From Acetobacter sp. CAG:977 (GTDB lineage Bacteria; Pseudomonadota; Alphaproteobacteria; CAAGCB01; CAG-977): 64,000 nucleotides of DNA. The DNA lies in contig HF994935.1 of the NCBI GenBank assembly GCA_000434295.1, forward strand, positions 1-64,000, read 5' to 3'. How positions within the stretch are numbered: position 1 is the stretch's first letter; every line of letters begins with the position of its first letter. The translations under genes were made by a program, and so were the position numbers. The notes below the pieces were generated by a model that was not told where the DNA came from, did no database searches, and worked only from the letters and a program-made list of their open reading frames with translations. Shown in pieces: positions 8,850 through 18,100 of this stretch.

Positions 8850-9551
8850 ATGCCGAATGCGAAAGAACAAAGCAAACAGCCGCCTTTGCCGCCGAAGAAG
8901 AAAACATCTCGCGGGGGCAGGGTTGATCGTGCGACGCAATTTATGTGGCTGTCGCGGATTTTCGGTGTGATTTGTTTTTTGCTGGTCGGAACGGCGACGG
9001 TGCTTTCGTTGTCGTTGATTCATTTGACTTCGGAAGCCGAAGCGAATGCGATGTTGGTGTCAAAGCCGACGTATTCCGAGAATTTGGCGTATTTTGAACC
9101 GTTACACGTCGATATGCCGACGATGGATATATTGGCAGAAATGTTTGTCCGCCAATATATATCGGCCAGAAACACCGTGTGGAAGAATGCCAGAGAAATG
9201 AACACGATGTGGGGGCCGGGCGGTGTAGTGGCGTATATGTCGGCGCCTGAGGTCTATATGCGTTTTTGGAATCAGGAAGCGACGAAGTATTTTAAAGGGG
9301 ACGAAGACAAGCCGCCTGTTGTGACGGTAGAGCCCGACATTAAAAGGATTATCAAGGAAGGATGGAACAGCTGGCAGATATTTTTTGACACGCGCACGAT
9401 GCGCAGCCCCGTGGAAGAGCCGATTATAGACCATTGGATTGCGACGATACAGTTCAGGTATTATCCGTCGAATTATTGGATGGCGCCGAGATTAAGGAAT
9501 CCGTTAGGCTTTACGGTAACGCAGTATCACAGGGCACGTCAGAAACGCTAA
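8850..9551 (+). CDS. VirB8-like T4SS inner-membrane protein, first copy
   Basis: This protein of about 233 residues has a basic, proline-rich cytoplasmic N-terminus, one membrane helix at about 32-54 and a periplasmic domain. That domain shares with the second copy (9780) the pattern MxxxWGxxGxxxxMS, then VYxxF, and the C-terminal NPLGFTVTQY, which recalls the VirB8 motif NPLGFxVxxY. VirB8 links the inner-membrane platform to the core complex. I prefer the ATG at 8850; an in-frame ATG at 8838 is possible but has AAGG directly against it. The duplication recalls the paired VirB8 genes of Rickettsiales. A DotI/DotJ-type relationship cannot be excluded. Confidence 0.75.
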   Translation: MPNAKEQSKQPPLPPKKKTSRGGRVDRATQFMWLSRIFGVICFLLVGTATVLSLSLIHLTSEAEANAMLVSKPTYSENLAYFEPLHVDMPTMDILAEMFVRQYISARNTVWKNAREMNTMWGPGGVVAYMSAPEVYMRFWNQEATKYFKGDEDKPPVVTVEPDIKRIIKEGWNSWQIFFDTRTMRSPVEEPIIDHWIATIQFRYYPSNYWMAPRLRNPLGFTVTQYHRARQKR

Positions 9552-9564
9552 GTGGAGGAACGGA

Positions 9565-9759
9565 ATGTCAAAAGACAGGAAGCGTATAATAAGTTTATTT
9601 TTTATAATTGCATTATGTGCGGCGGCGGCGGCATGCGGTTCGATTTTTGAACAGGAACCGGTCGGGATAGGTCCTGATATATCGGAATTGAAACGTTCAC
9701 CGTGTGCGTGTATGCAGTTGGATTTAAAACCCGGCCTTCCCGAATGGCTGGTCGGATAA
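9565..9759 (+). CDS. Small lipoprotein, VirB7-like
   Basis: This 64-residue protein has a basic start, a hydrophobic stretch and a lipobox AAAC with the lipidated Cys at residue 24, followed by Gly-Ser, which favours the outer membrane. The mature part has only about 41 residues and contains a CACM motif near residue 49. Its size and place directly before the virB8-virB9-virB10-virB11 series match VirB7, the small lipoprotein that stabilises VirB9. There is no alignable family motif, so the VirB7 role is inference from position. GGAGG lies upstream of the ATG. Confidence 0.72.
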   Translation: MSKDRKRIISLFFIIALCAAAAACGSIFEQEPVGIGPDISELKRSPCACMQLDLKPGLPEWLVG

Positions 9760-9779
9760 GACGGAGATAAGGGGAAGCG

Positions 9780-10586
9780 ATGCCCAGACCTGCCAGACAC
9801 ATAGCCAAAACCAATCAGCCCGGAACGCCGTCGAAAGGCGGTTCGGCGGTTACGCCTGCGGAAACCGTCGGCGCGGTTGCGTCGAACGCGGCGTCTTTGG
9901 TGGACAAAGCCAAAGAAAAGATGCCTCAGATTGCCGAGGTGTCCGAGCTGTCTGTCGACGTATTGCGCGAACGCCGTTATTTGTGGACGGCAAGAGCTTT
10001 TGCGATAGTTTCGGCGGTGGCTTTGTGCGTGAATTTTGTTTTGCTGATAGCCATAGGGAACATGATGCCGCTTAAGCGGGTCGAACCTTATTTGCTGACG
10101 TTCCAAAACAAAGAAGAGCAGGTCGTTAAAATTCAGCCGTTAAGCAAGAATCTGGCGGCGGAAGACGTCATTTCGGAAGCGATGATTCGTCAATACGTTT
10201 TGCTTAGAAACACGATGGTTTCCGATGTTGACGAAATGGCGTTCCGTTGGGGTCAGGAAGGTCCCATTCGCTGGATGTCTTCAAATGCGGTTTATAACCA
10301 GTTTGCCAAAACGATCAAAGACTGGCTGTCGCGTATCAAGCTTGAAGGTTTGACGCGCGAAGTCCGTATTGAATCCGTTGTTCGCAACCAGAACATCTGG
10401 TTTGTTTATATTATTACGCGGGATATGCTTCCCGAAGCGGAAGAACCGGCAATATCCAGATGGCGCATCAAGCTTGCGATCCGTTTTTTTGCCAAGAATC
10501 AAAACGAAGTAAAATACATAGACCGTTTAAAAAATCCTTTAGGTTTTGCGGTTGAAGGGTATTCTATAGAAAGCGCTAACGAATAA
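9780..10586 (+). CDS. virB8: VirB8-like T4SS inner-membrane protein, second copy
   Basis: This 268-residue protein has a long Ala/Lys-rich cytoplasmic part, one membrane helix at about 78-100 and a periplasmic VirB8/TrbF-type domain. The stretch after the helix (MMPLKRVEPYLLTF) and the end motif RLKNPLGFAVEGY fit VirB8. It is paralogous to the protein at 8850. VirB8 nucleates assembly with VirB9 and VirB10 at the inner membrane. AAGGGG precedes the ATG, and the virB9-like gene begins 13 nt after the stop. Confidence 0.8.
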   Translation: MPRPARHIAKTNQPGTPSKGGSAVTPAETVGAVASNAASLVDKAKEKMPQIAEVSELSVDVLRERRYLWTARAFAIVSAVALCVNFVLLIAIGNMMPLKRVEPYLLTFQNKEEQVVKIQPLSKNLAAEDVISEAMIRQYVLLRNTMVSDVDEMAFRWGQEGPIRWMSSNAVYNQFAKTIKDWLSRIKLEGLTREVRIESVVRNQNIWFVYIITRDMLPEAEEPAISRWRIKLAIRFFAKNQNEVKYIDRLKNPLGFAVEGYSIESANE

Positions 10587-10599
10587 AGAGGGTGGAACA

Positions 10600-12177
10600 G
10601 TGCATAAGAAGTTGAAACTATGGGCTTTGGTCTTATTCTTGTTCTTGGGATCGTTTGGTTCCGCCCATGCGCAACAGTCGGCGGCGCGAGAAGCGATGGA
10701 TGCTTCGATTGCTCAAAGCAACGGGCAATATTCGGAAATGGACTTAAATTATATGTCTTCGTTGGGCATGCAGCAAAAGGCATGGAATAATCCGACGGAA
10801 CATTTGGGCGAAGGGCAGACGAAGCCCGGCTATTCAAAGTATTACTGGAAGCCCGATTTGGTTTTGCCGATCCGCATTCGCGAAGGCATGGTGACGCTGA
10901 TTAATTTCCCGTCTTGGGAATTGTTGGAAACGGTGTGGATCGGGGCGCAGGAAGCTTTTTCGGGTCAGTTTCCCGCGCCGAATGCGTTGTTGGTACACGC
11001 AAACAGCGGTTTTTTGGGCGTTGACAGTAATATGATTGTTTTCGGACGTTCGGGAAACAGGTATGTGTTCTATCTCAGAAGCGAAACGTACAACACGGAT
11101 CGTATTACGAACTCCGTGGTTGATATTATTGTGAATGACGTGAACTTAATTCCCGACGAAACGGGCAGAACGCCGGTATCGACCGGCGCTGCGACTCCGG
11201 GAGGCGCCGCGACGGGCGGTTTGTCGCGCAGTGCGGCATATGCCGGAATGTCAGGCAGCGTTAAAAAGACGGTCAAGGATGCCGAAGGCTGGTTGGAAGA
11301 CATTCCCGTTGATCCCGAAAAGCTTCGTTTTGACATAGATATTTTTGCGCCGAACCCCGAAGACATGGAACTGGCACCGGAACGCGTATGGCGTGACGAT
11401 ATTTTTACGTACATTGATTTGGGACCGAAAGCCCTTTCGATGTTGCAGCGTCCGATTGTCAACCTTTTGGTTCAGGGCAGCGAAGTTCCGATAGGTTTCA
11501 GAACGCGCGGGCCGAACGGACGTTTGATTGTCGTTGAAGGTATCGGTGATTTGATTTTGCGCAACGGACGGCGGATTTTGTGCCTGAAGATACGCAAGGA
11601 TCCCGCGTACGGGACGGAATGGGTCGAATATGAGCCGTCCGTACAGCCGGCGTGGTCTCCGGGACCGATGATAACGACGCCGGTCGGCAATGCGGGCGTT
11701 GGCGGCAACGGCATGACGGGCGGCGCGTATGCATCGGGCGGTATCGGCGGGATTAATCCGCAGGGCGGCTCCTTTACGTCGAACTCGTTTGCTGGGGCGG
11801 GCGGAGCATCGGTCGGAGCCGGAGGCTCGCGCGGCATGAGAGGAAACGGCGGTATGGGCGGCTACGGCGGCATGTCGTACGGCGGTTCGTTCGGAATGCG
11901 CAATGTCGGCGTTTCTCAGGAAAACATAGCGATCGAGCTGGGATCTGACAGCGAAATGTCGGCGTTGGAACGCAAATGGGACAACATTTCGCGTAAGAAC
12001 AAAGACTTGTTAGGCGGCTTTGACCCGTATTTCTCGGTTGACACGGTGGCAGAAGGCGAAGCCCGGGATCTGTTCCGTTTAAGGATAGGTCCCATAGAAA
12101 GCATTAAAGAAGGCGACAAACTGTGTAATCAGCTTGGACGTCGCGGCGTTACTTGTATGGTTGTGCGGACACAATGA
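10600..12177 (+). CDS. virB9: VirB9-like outer-membrane core protein with C-terminal SPOR domain
   Basis: This 525-residue protein starts at GTG (AGAGGG seven bases upstream) and has a signal peptide cleaved after AHA at residue 24. Residues about 85-170 resemble the VirB9 N-terminal domain (REGMVTLINFPSWELLETVW, DSNMIVFGRSGNRYVFYL). About 265-345 resembles the VirB9 C-terminal domain (VWRDDIFTYIDLG, LILRNGRRILCLK). A Gly/Met/Ser-rich linker of about 80 residues follows. The last 49 residues end LFRLRIGPIESIKEGDKL, a SPOR-like pattern (GPIxSxxEGDKLxxxLxxxG). SPOR domains bind denuded peptidoglycan, so this may anchor the channel at the cell wall. VirB9 is usually about 290 residues. DotH/IcmK is a related alternative. 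The stop overlaps the virB10 start (ATGA). Confidence 0.78.
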   Translation: MHKKLKLWALVLFLFLGSFGSAHAQQSAAREAMDASIAQSNGQYSEMDLNYMSSLGMQQKAWNNPTEHLGEGQTKPGYSKYYWKPDLVLPIRIREGMVTLINFPSWELLETVWIGAQEAFSGQFPAPNALLVHANSGFLGVDSNMIVFGRSGNRYVFYLRSETYNTDRITNSVVDIIVNDVNLIPDETGRTPVSTGAATPGGAATGGLSRSAAYAGMSGSVKKTVKDAEGWLEDIPVDPEKLRFDIDIFAPNPEDMELAPERVWRDDIFTYIDLGPKALSMLQRPIVNLLVQGSEVPIGFRTRGPNGRLIVVEGIGDLILRNGRRILCLKIRKDPAYGTEWVEYEPSVQPAWSPGPMITTPVGNAGVGGNGMTGGAYASGGIGGINPQGGSFTSNSFAGAGGASVGAGGSRGMRGNGGMGGYGGMSYGGSFGMRNVGVSQENIAIELGSDSEMSALERKWDNISRKNKDLLGGFDPYFSVDTVAEGEARDLFRLRIGPIESIKEGDKLCNQLGRRGVTCMVVRTQ

Positions 12178-15100
12178 ACGAAGAATTACTCAGCTCATCG
12201 GATCAATATCTCAAGAAATCGAACAGGATGCTCCTGATTATCGGGATCATTGCATTTTTGGCGTTTCTGACGGGGGTAATTGTTCTGCTGGGCGGGGAAG
12301 AACAGCAGAAGGAAGATGCGAAGGTCACGATCGGGAATTCTGCTGAAAGTTCGACGAACATTTTGGGCGGGACGGGCGACCGTTTTAATATGAATATGCC
12401 CGAAGAACAACCGACGTCGGGGATACGCGTTGTTGCGACGCCAGAAAAGCTGGTTTTTGATCAGGTTGTTTTGGGAACCGAGGCGGAAGGGACGATTACG
12501 TTATCGGCGTCATCTGGGCGTGTCGGCATTGTTTCGGTTGAGTTTGAAGACAAACAGCCTGACGGCTTTACGTTAGAGAACAAGTGTAAAGAAAACGAGA
12601 TTTTAACGCCGGATACGACCTGTAACGTGGTTGTGCGCTGGGAACCGAAGACGGCGCGGACGTTACGCAGTAATTTGTCGGTGCGTTGGCGGGACGAAAG
12701 CTTTGGGATTATCGGCAAGAAGGTTATAGTTCCCGTATCTGCGATGGCGATAGATACGAGCCTTTGCGGCGTTTGCGACGAAGCTCCCGAAGGCGGCGGC
12801 AGCGTTCTGGATAATTTAAGAAAGAAGGGGCGCGTTATTTTAGGTCCTGACGGCAAACCGATCGGGTACGCCGATGAAAACGGTAACGTGTACGGTTTGG
12901 ACGGCAAGAAAATCGGAACGTTGCGCGAAGACGGGACTGTCGTGGACGATCAGGGCTACACGATCGGTGTCGCCGAAGCGCAAAGGATAGCTTTGGGGCC
13001 GAACGGCGAAGTCATCGGGACGATATTGCCCGACGGGCGAGTTATTGATGCGAACGGACGTTTGATCGGCTATGCGCTTCCCGACGGAACGATTGTCGAT
13101 GAAAACGGCAACGTTATCGGTTCTGCGGTAACGACGGGCGTTGCATACGACAAATACGGCAATATTATAGGGCGTGTTTTGCCCGACGGTCGTGTCGTGA
13201 ATGATAAGGGCGAGCTGATAGGCTATCTGAATCCTGACGGAACGATAGTCGATACGAACGGAAATATTATCGGTTCCGTTATGCCGCAGGGAGCCGTCGT
13301 TGACGCTTCGGGGCGGACGCTGGGCATAGTTATGCCGGACGGCAGCGTTGTGGACAAGGACGGCAATATTATCGGCAGAGTTTTGCCGAACGGTCTTGTC
13401 GTTGACAGAGACGGCAACATTATCGGTCGCGTGATCAAGCCGGGCTTGGCCATCGGACCGGGGTGCAAACTGATCGGTCACGTCAGTACGGACGGTACGG
13501 TAATGTCTTCGAACCGTACGGTCGGACGTTTAACGTCGACAATGACGGTTGTAGATCTTTCCGGCAATCCGATCGGCGGTTATGTTCAGGAAGGACCGTT
13601 ATTGGATTGGAACGGTCGGATCATCGGCAAGGTGGATCCCGAAGGTCAGCCGATAAGCTTTAAGGGTGACGCTTTAGGGTGTTTAACGCCTGACGGCACG
13701 GTATTGAACGACGACAATGAAATTATTGCTGCGGTATTGCCGCGAGGCAACGTGGTCGGTCCCCGTTGCGGATTGATGGGGCGCGTTATGCCGGACGGCA
13801 GTGTTGCCGGACAGGTTGAAGGTCGCATTTTGCCCGATAAGACGTTTTTGACGAAAGACGGCGTTATTGCGGGGGCGTTGATGCGCAACAGCACGGCGGT
13901 AGGTCCCGGATGCAAAACGTTGGGTTATGCGAATTTGGACGGCGACGTTGTAACGACGCGCGGGGAACGTGTCGGCTGTTTGACGGCTTCGGGCGATGTT
14001 TTGAACGATGATATGGTTTCCGTCGGGCGCATTTTCGATACGTCGACGGTTGTCTCGATGGACGGCAGAGTTATCGGGATTGTCAACGATGCGGGCAAAG
14101 TTATCAACCGCCGTTCGGAAATATTGGGCTGTATGGATCCGTATAAGCTGAACGTTACGGACAAGAACGAACCTTTGGGAGCATTGATGCCCAAAGGCGG
14201 CGTGATTGACCGCGAAGGGCGAACGATAGGTTCCGTGATGCCCGATGCGACGGTTGTGAATGCCAAAGGAGCGGTTATCGGGCGAGTGGCGCCGGACAAA
14301 TACGTTACCGACATGGGCGGTCAGATTATTGCCCGAGTGGCGCCGTATGACGGCGTTGCGTTGAAAGCGGCGTGCACTCCTGTCGGCAGAGTTTTGATTG
14401 ACGGGCGTTTGGTTGATTCTTCGTTCAAGCGGACGGGATATGTTCAGATGAACAATACCGTTGTCGACATGAAGGGGAACTTTGCGGGCAGAGTTGCTTT
14501 TGCGCGATCCGGTATCAACGCCAAGAACGAATATCTCGGCCCTGTGGACGACACGGGTACGATGTATAACGACAAAGGCGAAAAGATCGGCTGTTTGCGT
14601 CCTGACAATTTGTTGGTAACGCAGGATAACCGCTTTATGGGGACGCCTTTGGCGGAGGGGATGGCGATTGACGAAACGTCAGCGTTAAAAGGACGCGGCA
14701 ATTCAGTCGGCGTTGCTCAGAATGTTGCGGGGACGGAAACGATAGGTAAAGTTGCTGCGACGACATACATTTTGGATGACGAAAAGAAAATTATCGGCGG
14801 CGTATTGCCCGTTGCGGCGGATGTTTTCGATATAGAGAACAGCAATCTTATCGGTCGTGTTTTACCTGATGCGACGGCTTTAGACATGCGCGGAGGCTAT
14901 TTGGGAAAATTGCAGCTTCCGGACGGCAGCGTTGTGAACAAAGACGGAAAAGTCGTCGGTCGAATTTTTGTCGGCATGAGACAGGTTATCGGACCGAACG
15001 GCGAGATTTTGGGTGTCCTGATGCCCGACGGCAGTGTCGTTGACGCGTCGGGACGCGTTATCGGCAAAGCGGACGTCAACGGTCGCGTCGTTGATCTGGA

Positions 15101-18100
15101 CGGCAATGTGATCGGTGAAGTCATTCCCGTCGGCAAAGCCATATTAGGTCCTGACGGCAAAGTTATCGGCTATGTCGGACCGAACGGTGAATTAGTGGAT
15201 GCGGACGGCAATCCGATAGGATTAAAGGGTGCGATAGTTCCCGACAGATTTATCGGACGTCCCGTGTACGGACCGGACGGCACGTTGTTGGGCTATGTCG
15301 GCGAAGACGGATTGGTTCGCGATGCGGACGGCAACGTGATCGGTCGTGTTTTGGCGGACGGCAGCGTTGTTGATATGGACGGCAATGTGATCGGTCATGT
15401 TGCGCCTGCGGATATGGTCGGGCGTGCGGTTTACGGGCCGAACGGAGAATTGCTGGGCTATGTCGGCGAAGACGGACTTGTCAGGGACAAAGACGGCAAT
15501 GTGATCGGTCGTGTCATGCCTGACGGCACGGTTGTCGATATGGAAGGCAACGTAATCGGTCAGGTTGAACCGCCTGCGGATATGATCGGGCGTGCGGTTT
15601 ACGGACCGAACGGAGAATTGCTGGGCTATGTCGGCAAAGACGGTCTTGTCAGGGACAAGGACGGGAATATTATCGGCCGTGTTTTGGCGGACGGTACGGT
15701 TGTTGATATGAACGGCAACGTGATCGGTCAGGTTGAACCGCCTGCGGACATGATCGGACGCCCTGTGTACGGACCGAACGGAGAATTGCTGGGCTACGTC
15801 GGCAAAGACGGACTTGTCAGAGACAAGGACGGCAATATTATCGGTCGCGTGCGTGCGGACGGTACGGTTGTCGACATGAACGGCAAAGTCATCGGTCAGG
15901 TCGGCGCATCAAAAGCTTTTGTCGGCAAGCCTGTGTACGGACCGAACGGAGAATTGTTGGGTTACGTCGGCGAAGACGGCTTGGTTCGGGATGCGAACGG
16001 CAATATTATCGGTCGTGTTTTGGCGGACGGTACGGTTGTTGATATGAACGGCAGGATTATCGGCAAAGTCGCGGGCAGTTATGCGGCGGGCGGTCAATTT
16101 GTCGGGCCGGACGGAAAGATGGTCGGTTATACGGTTTCCGACGGTTTGGCTTTGAATTTTGAAAACGCCGTTTTAGGTTCCATCAATTCGGAAGGCTCCG
16201 TTATCAATACGGACAAAAAGGAAATCGGGCGCTTAACGCCGTATGATGCGATTGTCGATAATTTGAACAGAGTTATCGGAACTGGGATTGTCAACGGTGT
16301 TCCCGTCGGTCGCTCTTGCAAGCTGTTGGGATCGGTTGCTTCGGACGGCACCGTTCGTGCGAAGGGCGGGGAAGAAGTCGGCAAGATTTCGTTTGATCGC
16401 GGGATATTGGACGCCAACAACAATTTAGTCGGTATTGTCGCTTCGCAAAACGGAGTTATTAACGCTCCGTGCAAGACGGTCGGTCAATTGGGGTCGGACG
16501 GCAAAGTTACGGATACGAAAGGCGCGGCGTTAGGCTGTATTACTTTTGACGGAACCGTGACGGATGCCAACGGGAAACGCGTCGGTCGCCTGATTCAAAA
16601 AGGCGAAACGGTAGGTTTTGACGGACAGGCGATCGGCAATGTTGTCGCAAACGGCGAAGTTTTGGACGATCAGGGACGTTCGATCGGATGTTTTTCAACG
16701 GAAGGCGCGGTTGTTGATACAAAGAACAAACTGATCGGTGTCAGTTCCGCATGGAAGAACGTCGTTAATATGCAAGGCAAGATCGTTGGTCGCGTTATCG
16801 GCGGCAAATATATTGTGGAACCGACGTCCGGAACGTCCGTCGGCGTTCAGAACGATGCGGGCGAAATGACGGACAAAGCGGGTAAAAAGATAGGCGTTCT
16901 TGTTCCGTACGGACGCCGCGTCATTGCTCGTGACGGGCGGATTGTCGGTTCGGTTTTGCCTTCGGGCAGAGTTGCGACGGACGACTTGAAAGAAGTCGGT
17001 TATGTGACGGCATCAATGCGTGCTTTGACGGACGAACGCAAATTTTTAGGGCGTGTCGTTCCTGTCGGAGAAATGTGTAAGAACAAAGACGGCGATGTCG
17101 GCCCCGTTCATTTCGACGGAACGATTGTGAACGAAAACAAAGAGGTTTTGGGACGTTTGCTTGCCGACGGTCGCGCTTTGGGTAACGACGGGAAAGAATT
17201 GTGCCGTATTACGCTGATGGATACTCAGGATGATGCTTCGGCGATACAGGCATTTATCGGCAAACCCGTGTACGGTCCCGACGGGAAACTGTTAGGGTAT
17301 GTCGGAGCGGACGGTTTTGTCCGAGATGCGAACGGGAATATTATCGGCCGCGTTATGCCCGACGGGACGGTTGTTGATGACGGCGGAAATATTATCGGTC
17401 AGGTCGGAGCTCCTGCGAATATGGTCGGTCGCCCCGTGTACGGTCCTGACGGGAAACTGTTGGGTTATGTGGGCGAAGACGGTTTGGTTCGCGATGCGAA
17501 CGGGAACATTATCGGTCGTGTGATGCCTGACGGGACGGTTGTTGATTTGAACGGCAATGAAATCGGCAAAGTAGCTTTACCCGAAACGGTCAGAGCGGCG
17601 ATCGGTCGTGACGGCAAATTTTTGGGATTGGTCGGTGCTGACGGATATTTGCGGGACAAGGACGGGAATATTATCGGACGGGTTTTGCCGGACGGGACGG
17701 TTGTCGATTTAAACGGCAACGTGATCGGTTCCGTTTTGGAAGGCGAAGCGATTCGGGATGCGGACGGGAATATTATCGGGATCATAATGCCGGACGGACG
17801 CGTTATGGATTTGAACGGCGTTGAGATCGGCAGGATTGACGCAGACGGGAATATTGTTGATGCGGACGGCAATCTGATCGGGACGTGGAAGGGCGGAGAG
17901 TTTGTTGCTCATGGCGATACGTTAAAGCCCCGTTTTGTTTTTGACAAGAACGGCAAAAGGATAGGTATTGTTTTAGGAGACGGTACGGTTGTTGACGAAG
18001 ACGGCAACATTATCGGGGTTGTCAACGAAGACGGAGAGATTTTGGATGCTGACGGGAACGTGATCGGATTTGATTACGATCCGACGCGGGACAGATCCGA

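Larger units (their letters stand above)
12830..18075 (+). repeat. 51-nt (17-residue) repeat array inside virB10
   Basis: The translated unit is (I/L)GxVxxDGxVxDxxGNx, repeated head to tail for about 1750 residues, on the order of 100 copies. Exact 17-residue spacing is visible at 13066-13440, where seven successive units keep register. Some units carry Cys in place of the third residue (IGC, LGC) or in a GPGCK/GRSCK variant; these cluster at 13450-14600 and 16300-17210. Regular Cys-free blocks lie at 15244-16080 and 17248-18075. Predicted to form short beta strands in the periplasm. The pattern reminds me of fungal DUF3659 repeats, from memory only. Confidence 0.9.

Noticed and set aside
12830..18075. 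CRISPR-like or satellite repeat
   Set aside because: The repeats are continuous in one reading frame, have a 51-nt codon-phased period and vary mainly at wobble positions; there are no spacers.
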